Assembly: GCA_035610365.1 (NCBI GenBank)
Contig: CM069433.1
Coordinates: 188,302,760-188,366,759, forward strand
DNA length: 64,000 nt
Direction of reading: 5' to 3'
DNA from: Aquatica leii
Taxonomy: Eukaryota > Arthropoda > Insecta > Coleoptera > Lampyridae
Shown: positions 1 to 11,530 of the stretch, piece by piece
Numbering within the stretch: position 1 is the stretch's first letter
How the letters are laid out: every line of letters begins with the position of its first letter
Position numbers and translations under genes: made by a program
The notes under the pieces: generated by a model
Seen by the model: only the letters and a program-made list of their open reading frames with translations
Told to the model about the DNA's origin: nothing
Database searches by the model: none

Positions 1-1998
1 TCCAACTAATATGCACTTTTTAGATTTATTGTCCCACTTCAAACGTTTCTGCTTTGGAACGTGTATCATAATTGTGCTACCAAAAATCCGTAAATGATCA
101 ACAGTAGGTTTACTTTTTGTCCATATTTCGAATGGAGTTTTGTTATCGAGACCTGATGCTAACGACCTATTCTTTAAATACACAGCAGTATTTGCCGCTT
201 CAGCCCTAAACTGCTTACCTAGCTTGGCATCAAACAACATGCATCTACTTTTTTCTACAATGGTTCGGTTAAGCCTTTCCAGCATACCATTTTGTTGAGG
301 TGTGTACGAGTTAGTTTTTTGACGAATGATACCACATTGCTTCAGAAAATTTTCGAAATCATAACTTACAAACTCACCTCCATTGTCCGAACGTAATGCT
401 TTAATTTTACAGTTTTGCTGGTTTTCTACCAAGTTTTTGAATACTTTAAAGCACCGTAACACTTCATCTTTTGTTTTCAAGAAGTAAATAAATGTCATGC
501 GAGAAAAATCATCTTCGAAACATAAAAAGTATCGAGAACCACCAATAGATTGAACTTCCATGGGTCCAGCCAAATCTGCATGTATCACTTCTAGCACTGA
601 TTTAGCTCGTCTTCCCTTATGATTAAATGGTAATCTCGATTGTTTGCCTTCGCAGCACACTACACAGTTTGATTTTCCAATTGCTATTTTATCGGAACAC
701 ACAAGTCCTTCGACAGCACCACTTTTCATCTTATTAAGATCGCCACTGTTTAAATGGCCAAAACGTCTATGCCATGTGATGGCTGTAGTACTTGTTAACA
801 AACACTTTTTAGTAGAGTCTACAGATAAATTTAATTTATAAACACCATTGTCCAATTCAGCTATTGCTACTAGCTTATTACGAGTATTGTAGATTTTGCA
901 ACGGTTCTTTTCAAAAAACACGTTATTCCCATTCTTAATTAATTCGCTTACCGATAGTAAATTGGTAGTAATCGTGGGAACACATAGAGCCTTCCAAACT
1001 ATAATGTTGTGACATTCGTTTCCAACGACTGTGGTTATTTGCACACTACCACTGCACAACACTGGCATTTTTTCTTTATTAGCAACCATAATCTCTCGTA
1101 TTTCAGGCTCTTCGACTTCTTTTCTAAGAATCAAGCTTTGATCTGCAATAATATGTAAACTAGCCCCCGAGTCGACATACCAATCAGATTTCTTGAAGTC
1201 ACCATTTAAAAATACTACACTATAAGCATTTTCACGATTGTTACTGCCTTTCTTAGGACATCTGTTCTTAAAATGACCAAACTGTTTACATTTATAACAC
1301 TTGATTTTGCCTCTGTTTACACTTCTGTCAAAAGTTGCACCAACAGATTCTGCGCCGTTGCCAGATTGATATTGTGGTTTTCGGTCAGTAGGATATCTGT
1401 AATTTGATTTACCGGCATAAAGAGCGTTACTTACATTATCGGCATTTCTAACATCATTTTCCATATCCATCAACTTGGTTTTAATGGCGTCTGCTGTGAT
1501 AGTGATGCCTAAATGCTCAATTGCGATAATCATAGGTGTATATCTGCCCGGCAACCCTGCTAGCATCAATGACCCAATCCATTCGTCGTTGATTCCAAAA
1601 CCAGTTCCTTTTAATTTTTGGCCCGTTTCTACAACTTTATTTATGTATGTAGCCATCGAGTCACAATTTTCTAAGCGAGTTGAAATTAACGTTCGTAACA
1701 AACTAATACGCCTGGTAAAACCTGAATCGTCAAATAATGATTTTAACTTGGTCCAAAGTTCAAATGCAGTTTCTGCGTCTTTAATATGGATATACAAGCT
1801 GGGGTCAATGGTCAATATCAATTTTGCTTTTGTTTTCTTGTCGTCTTCCGATGGCGTACCTGTTTGCGTACTTCTTTCAATGTGCTTCTCGAGTCCTTCG
1901 AGAATCAGAAAATTCCTCGCTGCAAACACCCAGTCATCAAAGTTCTCTCTTCCCTTTAGTTTAAGAACACTTACTAGATAACCACTACTGGAAGCCAT
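1..1998 (-). CDS. Copia-type gag-pol polyprotein, 5' part, runs off the left edge
   Basis: Reading the minus strand from the ATG at 1998-1996 gives 666 codons without a stop to the window edge. In order I see: a copia-type Gag region (start MASSSGYLVSVLKLKGREN); a CCHC zinc knuckle CYKCKQFGHFKNRC near residue 250; an aspartic protease with DWYVDSGASLHI; a GAG-pre-integrase segment with TWHRRFGHLN; and an integrase core with the DDE residues in HADLAGP, RSDNGGEF and NGMLERLNRT. This gag, protease, integrase order before reverse transcriptase defines Ty1/copia. Reverse transcriptase and RNase H must lie beyond base 1. The protein would form particles, be cleaved by its own protease and integrate the cDNA. 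The unbroken frame suggests a recent copy. It lies just downstream of a matching LTR and primer binding site. Confidence 0.93.
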   Translation of the reverse strand, partial: MASSSGYLVSVLKLKGRENFDDWVFAARNFLILEGLEKHIERSTQTGTPSEDDKKTKAKLILTIDPSLYIHIKDAETAFELWTKLKSLFDDSGFTRRISLLRTLISTRLENCDSMATYINKVVETGQKLKGTGFGINDEWIGSLMLAGLPGRYTPMIIAIEHLGITITADAIKTKLMDMENDVRNADNVSNALYAGKSNYRYPTDRKPQYQSGNGAESVGATFDRSVNRGKIKCYKCKQFGHFKNRCPKKGSNNRENAYSVVFLNGDFKKSDWYVDSGASLHIIADQSLILRKEVEEPEIREIMVANKEKMPVLCSGSVQITTVVGNECHNIIVWKALCVPTITTNLLSVSELIKNGNNVFFEKNRCKIYNTRNKLVAIAELDNGVYKLNLSVDSTKKCLLTSTTAITWHRRFGHLNSGDLNKMKSGAVEGLVCSDKIAIGKSNCVVCCEGKQSRLPFNHKGRRAKSVLEVIHADLAGPMEVQSIGGSRYFLCFEDDFSRMTFIYFLKTKDEVLRCFKVFKNLVENQQNCKIKALRSDNGGEFVSYDFENFLKQCGIIRQKTNSYTPQQNGMLERLNRTIVEKSRCMLFDAKLGKQFRAEAANTAVYLKNRSLASGLDNKTPFEIWTKSKPTVDHLRIFGSTIMIHVPKQKRLKWDNKSKKCILVG

Positions 1999-2045
1999 TC
2001 CACACTCGAACACTTTAAAAAAATGTTTACAACACAAACGCAGTC

Positions 2046-2059
2046 CTGGGCCCATAACC
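2046..2059 (-). promoter_or_regulatory. Copia primer binding site, initiator-tRNA-Met half-tRNA type
   Basis: The minus strand reads GGTTATGGGCCCAG directly next to the inner LTR end and 48 bases before the gag start codon. Copia elements of insects are known to prime from an internal site of initiator methionine tRNA (a half-tRNA), and this is that sequence. It fixes the inner LTR edge at 2060. Confidence 0.85.
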
Positions 2060-2217
2060 TGTAATGAGGAGCTTAAGAAGTTGCGTGCATTGTAATAAAA
2101 CAACGTGCGTTGTTGAGTGCTCACGTAAGACTCGTTTATTAAACTTTAAAACCTTAAACGCATAAGAAAATACAGTCATGTTGTAAATTATTACGACACC
2201 CGTCAGATGGCGCCACA
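2060..2217 (-). repeat. 5' LTR of the copia element
   Basis: On the minus strand this 158-bp block starts TGTGGCGCCATCTGACG and ends CATTACA, so it has TG...CA ends. It carries an AATAAA signal and abuts the primer binding site. The outer edge was set where hAT-like coding similarity stops and TG begins. The partner LTR lies outside the window, so the edge and the target duplication cannot be confirmed. Confidence 0.72.
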
Positions 2218-2224
2218 TGGCTAT

Positions 2225-3555
2225 TTATATAAATTATTGTTAAGGATAAAAGTATTTTGAACTTAATAACATTTTTGAGATTTAGGAATTGTTGCAGAGG
2301 CCATCTCGTCAAATAATTCAACCACCTGAAGTACGACAATTCAATTAATGCATAAGACAATGTCAGATTATAGTATGAACTGTACCTCTTTAATTTTTTC
2401 AAAATGTGTGGCATAAAAAAAGCAAGCAGATAACCAAATTCCCTATCTTGTTATGGTAGGTTCCGGTGGAAGTTTAACATCTGGAAGTTTTTCTTTATAG
2501 GCCCTTACCCGTAATGGTGCTTTCACAAAAACCTGAAACAAGATACAATAATCAAAAAGAGAATCTAATATGTTAGAGATTTTTACCGTTTTGACGGTAG
2601 AAATTAACTTGTTTACTGTTGCAAACTCGTCTCTAATGAATTCCCACACCCTATGTATTCCATGTGCTAGACAAGTTAAATGTTTTAAATTCGGATAAAA
2701 TATTTCTAATGCCTGAGCGGATTTGATCATATAAGGTGCTGCGTCGGTTACGAATAAAAGAACCTTTTCTTTTTTTACGCCATTGGGATACAGAAGTCCT
2801 ACAGACTACTTATTCTTACGTAAGAATCATGGAAAAAAATTGCAACTGTTTAGTGATTGGTCTGTGGAATTTCTTTGGATGCTAGCAAATGAGCTTTTCT
2901 TAGTTCTAGTTCAGACAATTTACCAACTACAAAATTTGCTATATATGACCTCTGCAATCGGTTGTTTCATCAACCGAAATCCAAATGTAATGGTTCCCAA
3001 TGTTATTCCTTATTGTCTGTATTTTCTATAAAAGTAAATCCGGCATTTTGAAAACTATTAATACTTTAAACTGCTTACCGATTGGTAACATATGTCTAAA
3101 TAATTTTTTCTCAAAGTTGATTCATCTGGAACAACTTGTTCGGTGTATTTTTTGAGGAAATTGCGAAAATTGATATTATCAAGTTTTTTAAGAGGAATTT
3201 GAGCCGACACCAATGCTTCGCACAAATCTAGAGCAAAAGTTGTTTTTGATGGGCCAGGTTTATTCTGTTGATCTTTTATAACGTTTTTTAACAATGGTTG
3301 TTTCATAGTTTTTAAATTTGTTTTAAATGTAAACCACTACCCAAGTGTTCTTTTTCATGGTACTTTTTAGTAGCACCGATCTAAAGTAATACATATACTA
3401 GTAATTAAAAGCATTTAAATTAAGATAATACAAACTTACTGATTTTGAACAAGCTTAATAAAAAACGTTTTCCCCGTCGGTTGTTAAATTATTGTCGAAT
3501 TTACTCCACTTGTAATAATTTTCAAATTTTGATTGTTTATTAGGTGTCATTTTTT
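2225..3555 (-). pseudogene. Decayed hAT-like transposase gene (CGGBP1/BED-type), interrupted by copia
   Basis: Pieces of one protein lie along the minus strand. An N-terminal BED-like segment is at 3551-3446 (LTTDGENVFY, then a GTAAGT donor). A CGGBP1-like helix block at 3306-3061 holds PLKKLDNINFRNFLKKY. Next come a catalytic-type SVDETTDCRG near 2970, VLLFVTDAAPYM near 2750, and HLTCLAHGIHRVWEFIRDEF to 2610. A GT-AG intron follows at about 2589-2535, then FVKAPLRVRAYKEKLPDVKL, a stop replacing an expected tryptophan, and weaker similarity to about 2225. Frameshifts and stops make it non-functional. The copia LTR begins exactly where similarity ends. hAT transposases cut and paste DNA; this copy may instead descend from a domesticated hAT-type gene, since it keeps introns. 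Confidence 0.75.
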
Positions 3556-6285
3556 AAATCTTACTCACAGCACAACAGCAATAGACTATCGCAGTGTGAC
3601 AATATCACAGGTATTTAAAACAAACAAAGAATATTTTAGTCATGTGTTTCAGTCATTAAAGGAATCCCACCGAACAGAATTAAAATTATGTATATTTGTT
3701 TGCTTTAATTAGGTACTGAATAGACCTGTAAAATATGATTCATTCCGAAATCCTTCCGGCTTTGTAAATAGTGTCCTGTTAAGCCAGTCATTGTACATAA
3801 TCCTAGTATAAAATCTTACAATAGTTCTTCTCTATAAGCGGCTTTTGTATTTAATGTTTTCTGGAAATCATTGTTTAACAAAACATGAAAATCCCAGTTG
3901 TTATTTATAGGTTCGTGGTAAGATCTTTTGAGCAAAAAATGTTAGTTATATTATTGTACGTAATTTAAGTAAAATTCTGTGATGCGTTATTGTCATCTAC
4001 CTATTAAAACACTGTTTACACAAACTTTTCAAAATTTATATGTAAAAAGGCAATATAAAATAATACTCTTTAAAAAGGCAAAAAAGACAAAAAGTAACAC
4101 AAGAAGGCAAATAAGCAGGTTCCAGGCATTTGCTTGACTGTCCGCTCTTTAGTTAGTTATAACGTACAATAATTTACACATTGTTGTGAGCGAATGTAAC
4201 AATGCGAATGTAACAACGCGTTGGTGTTGTCGAGATTGTTTATCGCCGATTAACAACCGAGTTAGTTTTAAAGTTTTTCTTTATCGTATATTAGCAAAAC
4301 GAGTAAAGTTATAAGGAAACTAAAGTTGTTATATCTAGTAGTCGCATAATATCGTTAAATCAATGGATGCTAACGATTTCATCGGTTGCTATACAAAATC
4401 GTTCATTAATGAAAATTGATTCACTGCACTGGATCAAAATCGTTCATTAGTAGAAATAATTAACGATCTATTTCTGATACATTATTATAGGTTAATATTG
4501 CTACTAACAGACAATCGACGGAAAAAATAATTTTATGTAAATTTTTTTCCAACGTTTCCTTAGCACACACAAACTTCACTATTGCATGTTTATTCTGAAT
4601 TAACGTCTAAATGAAGTACAGGTATTATACATCTAATATGCCTAAAATTAACTATAAATAAAACATTTCTAATGTTATGGGAGGGTATAAAACCGTTTTG
4701 TTTGAAAATGTATTAAGCTTTTTTTATAAACTATTTTTATAATAAAAATTAAATTTAAATAAATATACTTATTTAATATAAGTAAGTTCAGGTAGTTTTT
4801 TTTTGCATAATTTATTTAATTAATATGCAATACAGAAATAAAGCAACACAAAATGTATTTTAAAATCATCGTGTGTATTGTCATTTACTGATATCACTCG
4901 ATTAATTTGATATAAATTCAATTAATTGATGTATTAATTGAAGATCAGAAGAAGTAACACCATACATTAATATGTCAAATGTTGGCTAATTATATGAACA
5001 AAATCATATGCGCCAGTAAACTTACAAAAAAATTTAAGTGATTATAAATGTTAACCGTCTACCCACATCACTATTAACTGAAGTAAATGTCGCCACTTCG
5101 GCAAGTCAAGCAACACGCCTCCACAAAATTAAATAAAATTAGTGTCCATGTAAAAATATTAGAAGCACCATTTGCCCCGGGCTCAAATATTCATTCAAGA
5201 TTTTTATCTACCTGAGTAGCTTTTAAAATTTACTATATTACAGGACCGTATCGGCACTTTATTTCTGTTGTTATAATTTCGTAATTGTTGTTCAAAGATC
5301 TTTTTCAAATATAATTATACTAATTACGACTAAAATATTATATAATTTTATTATGTGTGTTAACAAAACGATAATCTTAAAAAGTATAAATAAACTTATA
5401 AACCAAATACGTACCTGATATTTTGATTCATTCATAAAAAGAAACACCGAATTTAGATATAATTAAAATGGAACAAAATTCGTATCTTCGGCGATTTTGT
5501 AAACAATTTGTAAAAAAATATACATATATAAATGTATATAGGATTTGTGTAGCTTTAGGTTATATAAATGCTTTTAAATTGTTTAAGGATGATCATATAA
5601 TTAGAGGGACAAAATCATTTCCGGTGGTTTATTAAATGGCAGTTAGGCAGAATTTAAATTTTTGCTAAAAAAGAAAATTACTGTTGTAAAGCGTGATAGC
5701 AGTTGAGTCATTTGTTGATTTCGGTTTTTTTTGTTTGGTCGTTTGCTGATTGCATTTAAATAACCAAAAAAAACTTTTTTTATCATCGTTTGGCACGTTC
5801 GCTCGGTTTTTTTATATGTTGTTTATATTGTACCTATAGAATGACATGTATAATTTAAAACGTACATCGCAAACATTTTTGTAAAAGTAATCAAAGGATT
5901 ACAAAAACACAATATAGCTAATGTTTAAACAATGCGAAATTTTGATTAATTATTTATAGACAATAGATGTACATTGTATTTAGATAGTTTTGTTTAACAA
6001 TTTTTTTTAGTATTAATTTTACTGCATTAAAAAAACTTCTTTGGGCTTGCATTGCAAAAACTATTTTTGTGTTGTTGTGTGTGTCATTGAAAACACAAAT
6101 TTTTGTTTCTTAGTGTATTTAGTTACGGAACGACGAAAACAACTCTACAGTTGCAAAGTCGAAAATCAAAATCTACGTAAAACTTGTTGGATTGTTCTTT
6201 AACAGTTCAGCGTAAGTGGATGAGCAAATATATTTTTATAGTAGAATTCAGGTTTGTACGGGTTGCATTTCATTCTGGATAATAC
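3556..6285. other. AT-rich non-coding stretch
   Basis: I see no coding region, RNA gene or clear element here. It is AT-rich with homopolymer runs and short simple repeats (for example alternating tacatatata near 5520). Confidence 0.6.
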
Positions 6286-6500
6286 CCGTGTTGTCGTTAT
6301 CACTAAAGCTGAGCTTTCGACCTACGTCGCAGTGGACATCTTCAGAGCCCATAACAAACAGTTTTTTTTATGGGATCTGAAGATGTCCAGTGCGACGTAT
6401 GACGAAAGCTCAGCTTATGTGATAACGACAACACGGAAATGTTTGTTATGGGCTCTAAGGATGTCCACTGCGACGTGTGACGAAAGCTCATCTTATGTTA
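6286..6500. repeat. Near-perfect 69-bp inverted repeat with a third adjacent copy
   Basis: Left arm 6286-6354 and right arm 6368-6436 pair as reverse complements with 5 mismatches in 69 positions, separated by a 13-base T-rich loop. A third partial copy at 6441-6500 repeats the right arm in the same direction with a few changes. Both arms contain CGAAAGCTCAGCTT or its complement and TGTTGTCGTTATCAC. Transcribed RNA would fold into a long hairpin. No open frame of interest runs through it; the short frame it does contain is a by-product of the repeat. Confidence 0.9.
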
Positions 6501-6673
6501 TTTTTATTTATCAAAAATATTTAAAAAAATGAATTCAGCATACAAACAAAACATACACTAAATTGTTACTGCTTTTCTATTAACAATGAATCACAAATAC
6601 AAAATGTTACCAACCATACTAATTGATTGATTAGATAAAATGCTTCATATTTCTAATACTCTTCCTTATTTTA

Positions 6674-6765
6674 TTAATTGAGTTCAATCTTTCTTCTAAG
6701 ACCTTGTAATCGTTGTCCGTTCAACGGTTTTGTTAGCATATCTGTAAGCATCTGATATGTGGGTA
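6674..6765 (-). pseudogene. Copia RNase H C-terminal fragment
   Basis: The minus strand encodes QMLTDMLTKPLNGQRLQGL followed by RRKIELN and a TAA at 6676-6674. This is the usual end of copia-type pol (the DxLTKPL motif). Nothing else of the polyprotein is recognisable upstream, so it is a short relic. It cannot belong to the element at the left edge, whose 3' end lies before base 1. Confidence 0.8.
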
Positions 6766-7027
6766 CAATAAATACATGATATGAATTCTTAAGCTTTCGC
6801 GGTTTTTATTTATGATTATAAGCGACTTTTGGCTTAGACCGCGTCATAGATAAACACCCAGACTTTTTAGGCTTGGTCCTAGTCTCCCTAAGAGTGAAAA
6901 CAGTAGAACTTCGCCTTTGCCGTATTTTCGTTTGTGAACTGATACAAACCGATATTTTGCAAGACATTGCAGCTTTCATCTTCAGAGTGGTAAATGTCAC
7001 TGAAGAAAAAAGTGTAAGTGACGACAT

Positions 7028-7462
7028 TGAAACATTCGAAAAGTTATTCTCAGCTTCGAGAGCCTTTGCGAGGTTTTCCAGAACGTATGTCGAAAGATAT
7101 GGAACGTTCGAAAAGGATTTCAAAAATGTATAAATACAGTACAAACGAATCCTATGTAAGTTATTTTCGTAATTTAAAGACGGCAGTGTTAACAAGATTA
7201 TTCAAGTTGAAATAAATAAGTGATTAACGCGTGTGCTATAAGGATACGGAGTACGTGACTTTAATATAAACAAGTGTCGGTGTTTAGATAAATAAAAGTT
7301 ATCCGCGGACTTTATCTTCGTGTAAGTGATAGTGCGATATAAATTATAGTGTCAGTGTTTTTATTAAATGTTTTTAGATTTAATTAATTCGGTTGATAAT
7401 AATCAACGTGTACATATTTTTTACTATAAATAAATTAGTTAGTAGTAATAAAAACTGTTACA
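7028..7462 (+). repeat. 5' LTR of gypsy-A
   Basis: A 435-bp block starting TGAAACATTCG and ending CTGTTACA. Its limits were found by comparison with the solo LTR at 57432-57887 (opposite strand), which matches along most of its length. It holds a TATA box (TATAAATACAG near 7123) and AATAAA motifs. The next bases, TTGGTATCAGGTGTCCGG, fit a primer binding site. The four bases before it are ACAT. Confidence 0.78.
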
Positions 7463-7735
7463 TTGGTATCAGGTGTCCGGCTTAAAATCCGTGGAAATCG
7501 TGTAAATAAATAAAGCTGTTCGCGATTTTTAGTGTAAATATCATTAAGTAATATCGCTCCCGTAATAAAAACATTAATTGCGTAAATAAATAAAACTTTA
7601 GTTCGCGTTTAATCGCAGCTGTTCCATTTCGTTTAACCAGTGTTGGGCTTTATTAAAATTTAGTGTTATTAAATTATTTTTTAATCATTATTCGTGGTTA
7701 AATTTATGCTGGTGATGCGTTCGCAAGCAGTTAAA

Positions 7736-8854
7736 ATGGATTCAAAAATATTTAAATTTCTTGAATCAATAAAAAATGGTCCAGAATTATTGAATAGAAA
7801 AAATGGAAGAAAATTTTAGTATAATGGAAGAAAATTCTAAAAAAATTGAAGAGAATTCTAGAAAAATGGAAGAAAAACTGTCTGAAAATTGTAAGAATAA
7901 AAAAAAATTGTTGGAAAATTGTTGGAGTTTAAAAGAAGAAATTCGAACAAGCATTGGAAATCAGACTATTGACTATTGAAGAATAAATACAAGTTAGTAT
8001 AGAAAACCAACTTAAAATTGTTCAAGAAGAACCTGAAGCAGATAAGTTAAATTTAAAAGAAGAAACTTGCGAATTTGTGAATGACAAAATAGAAGCAGTA
8101 GGAGACGGAATGAAACTGCTCACCACTCACCAGTTTAAAGTGGTACCTCCAAATTTTGATGGTCAACTTATTACAAGCAGTTCGAAGCCGCTGTAGCAAC
8201 AAGCAGAAAGCGACGTCTTTAGTAGTGTCGTTACGTGGAGAAGCGCTTGGAATTTTACAAACTGTTCCTGATCACCTACAAGAAAACTACAAACTCCTAA
8301 TTTCACGATTAGAAATGAGATATGGGGATGCTCATCTTCAACAAATGTATCAAGCTCAAATTAAAAGTCGGGTTCAGAAAGCTGCCGAAAGTCTTCAAGA
8401 GTTTGAGGCTGACATCGCCAGATTAACACGGTTTGCGTATCCTACAGCACCAGGTACTTTCTTGAACCAGTTGAACCAGTTGGCTATTCGAACCTTTGTA
8501 GACGGCCTTCGAGACAGCGAAACACAGCAGACTCTCCGGTTAACTTCACTAAAAACATTGGATGACGCTTTGGTGCATGCTTTGGAGTTTGAAGCAGCAA
8601 AACAAGCATCGCAACGAGATAGTCATAAACTTAGCTGTGCTGCAGAAGTACCCGCGCAGACACTGGAAAGCATCGAAGAGATAGCGCAACGAATACTTCG
8701 GAAAAGAGGAGTGACGATTTTGAACTGCGGTGAAATAGGCCATGTACGACGGCATCGTACTAAAGCTAAGAAGAGGACAAGAAGAGCGCTCGAAACTTTG
8801 GAACGAGGTGACCAAAAGAGACAAAAAGTAATCTCATCTAGTCAGGTTCCGTAG
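7736..8854 (+). pseudogene. Gypsy-A gag remnant
   Basis: The start region (ATG at 7736) encodes a lysine- and glutamate-rich coiled-coil with several stops, up to about 8110. From about 8140 the typical gypsy Gag core reads through: VVPPNFDG, then after a frame change LRGEALGILQTVPDHLQENY, SLQEFEADIARLTRFAYPTA and FVDGLRDSETQQTLRL. A degenerate zinc knuckle LNCGEIGHVRRH sits near 8735; its first cysteine is gone. Gag forms the particle and packages RNA. There is a small duplication (LNQLNQ) near 8470. The broken N-terminus and knuckle make this copy non-functional. Protease follows 12 bases after the stop in a different frame. Confidence 0.82.
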
Positions 8855-8866
8855 ATTACAATTCAA

Positions 8867-9986
8867 ATGGCATTGCCCATGGAGCAATTGCATAGCATTT
8901 ACCTCGATGGTAAGATCAATGAAAGAAGTGTTCAGTTACTGGTTGACACGGGAGCGACGAAGACCATCATTCGTACTGACATGTTGTTGGAAAACGAGAA
9001 GACATCACCAGTAACAGTGCGACTTCGAACAGCGACGGGCGAAGAAATAACTATTCATGGATAAGAAAATGTAACCATTGGTTTAGGAAATGGGTTACTC
9101 AACCATCATACTGGTAACCGACATCACGGAAGAAGTTATCCTGGGAATGGACGTGATAAAGAAGTATGGATTCCATTTGGATATGACGAACGATGTCCTG
9201 AAAATCGACAATGAAGAAATTCCTTTTCATTTATCAGAGACGACAGCCGTGCAAGTCTTATTGAGTGAAGACGTGACTCTGCCTGCAAGGACTAAAAATG
9301 TGGTGATGGCACTCTTGGATGGAAATCTCCGGGAAGGCTACATACGCGCGATTGAACCAATAGAGGGTGTCTTAGCTGAAAAGGGACTACCCGTTAGTGG
9401 AACTTTAGTACGGGTAAAAAACACGATGTCAGTAAGGATCTTGAACATCACCTCAGATCCTGTAACGTTGAAAAAGAAGACCGTGGTAGGCCAATGCACG
9501 CCAGTACCTCAAATTGTGAGATGCGTGAAGTCAAACGAAGATACGTCGCCAAAGAAGTGTCCACAACATCTATTGGACATTCTTACCACCAAATGTCAAA
9601 ACCTCAGCCAAGACCAGTTAACTAAAGTTAAAGTGTTGATCCAAGAGTATCACGATGTGTTCGCGCTGGAGAGTGGGTCCAAAGGAAGAACTCACGTGGT
9701 GAAACATAAAATTAATACTGAAGACTCTCGGTCGATACGACAACATCCACGCAGACTTTCTTTGGCAAAAAAAGAAGAAACCGAACAAATAATTACGGAT
9801 ATGGAGAGAGAAGGCGTGATTAAACCTTCAAGTAGCCCATGGGCATCGCCAGTGGTACTCGTAAAGAAGAAGGATGGATCAACGAGGTTTTGCGTAGAAT
9901 ACAGACAGCTAAACGACGTGACCAAAAAGGACAGTTACCCTTTACCCAGAATTGACGATACGTTAGACACCCTGTCAGGATCCTAA
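8867..9986 (+). pseudogene. Gypsy-A protease and N-terminal reverse transcriptase remnant
   Basis: An aspartic protease motif LLVDTGATKTIIRTDML lies at about 8938. The frame ends in a TAA at 9062 and shifts, then continues from 9090 with [16 protein letters not shown], the end of the protease fold. A long linker leads to reverse transcriptase at about 9810: [39 protein letters not shown]. The frame stops at 9986 with GS followed by a stop, just before the motif WFTTLDLKSGYW. Family members read straight through here, so both breaks are lesions. The remaining reverse transcriptase is in the next feature. Confidence 0.85.
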
Positions 9987-11530
9987 TGGTTTACCACGTT
10001 AGATTTAAAGAGTGGTTACTGGCCATTTTTACGATTGGAACTGGCTTGTGACAGTTTACTGTTATGTACTTCGATCTGTGTGTCGCGCCCACGACTTTCA
10101 ATCGTTTCATGGAGACCAACAAAGATTGTCCGGTTTATCTAGACGACATGATTATAGTTGAAAGGTCGTTTGAAAAACGATGTGTTCTATAGCCTACGTG
10201 TGGCAAATCTAAAATTGAAAATGCCACGTATATAAAAAAGAAGTGCAATACCTTGGCCATGCCGTATCTAGAAATAGAGTGAAGATTGACTCAGTCAAAG
10301 TTTAAACAGTGCAAGTATGACCAAAACCAATTGATACACATCAGGTTTGAAGGTTCTTTGAGTTGTGTACGTATTATAGACAGTTTGCTAATACTGCCAA
10401 ACCTTTGACAAAATTGACTAAAGAAAGAGCAGAATTTAGATAAAATGAAGACTGCAAAAACAATTTCCATCAACTAATTTGCATTGCGGCGATTTTAAGT
10501 TATCCAAGAAACGATAAAAAATTTTTATGGATCACAGGTGCAGTTCTTTCACAGGTGCAAGATGGACAAGAAAAAATCGTTGCATATTTTAGCAAAGTTT
10601 TGTCCAGGCCAGAAAACAATTACTGCGTATTTAGAAGAGAACTGTCAGCAGTGGTCAAGTCCATAGAAAAAAATTATAACGACGCAAATTTTTAATAAGG
10701 ATGAACCACGCCCTAGTGAAATGGCTATTCCAGTTTGGTAATCCAGAAAAACAAATGGCAATATGCTTGAAAATCATGTCCGACAGACTGTAATCATTGT
10801 TAACGACTACAAGAAAAGATCGAATGTATCCGTAGAACTGCTATGGTTACTGACAAGTAACATAAACAAAAAAAATATCCTAAATTAATATTACTTCTAA
10901 AATGGAAATAACGCCGCCGACGACCAAACTGGGAAGAAGTGAGTGCTTTAGGCAGAAATTTCAAAACATACTGAGCGCAGTGAGACTCTTTGAGAGTAGA
11001 AGACTGTCTTCTGAAGCGATCTATAGAGAATATCGTAGGCACGGAAAACAAGCTGCAATTGGTAGTGCCAACAAACCGAGTGTTAGAAGTGCTTACTTTG
11101 GCATGAAGAAAACATTAGGGACAAAAAAAATTTGATTGGGTAAACTCCTGTCGTAAAAATGTGCCATAAGTGCACGGTCTGTGCAAAACACCAATGAAAT
11201 AAAATAACGTGATATATCTTTTAGAGAGTGTGACGATTGACATTGCAGGGTCGTTCTCAGAATCTGATTTATAAAACAAACACTTATATCTTGGTGGCGA
11301 TAAATTATTTTGCAAAATAGACGGAGGCATACGCCATACCCAATCAAGAAACAGCTACAGTTGCAAATGTTTAAGTGAAGGAGTTTTTCTTTGAAGTTCC
11401 GTTGAAATTATATTCCGACCAAGACTGCAATTTTAAGTCTGTTGTGTTTGAAGAAGTTGGCCTACTCTTGGACCTTCAGAAATTAGAATGACGCTTCTCC
11501 ATCGTCAATCTGATGGCATGGATGAATTGA
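9987..11530 (+). pseudogene. Gypsy-A reverse transcriptase, RNase H and integrase remnant
   Basis: Decayed pol continues in mixed frames. Recognisable pieces: TTLDLKSGYW (9999), VYLDDMII (10135, the YxDD active site as YLDD), FANTAKPLTKLTKERAEF (10385), an RNase H piece AVLSQVQDGQEKIVAYFSK then PENNYCVFRRELSAV (10530-10650), an integrase zinc-finger remnant near 11130-11190, VTIDIAGSFSESD (11230, catalytic D region), and a piece with SDQDCNFKSVVFEEVG near 11420. Many stops and small deletions. Similarity fades after about 11530. This is family knowledge applied to motifs read by eye, so piece borders are approximate. Confidence 0.75.

Noticed and set aside
1475-1981. 168-codon plus-strand frame at the left edge
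   Set aside because: It is the antisense shadow of the copia gag on the minus strand, which shows clear domains.
6254-6532. 92-codon frame over the inverted repeat
   Set aside because: The protein is repetitive only because it is read across the inverted and direct repeat arms; no known domain.
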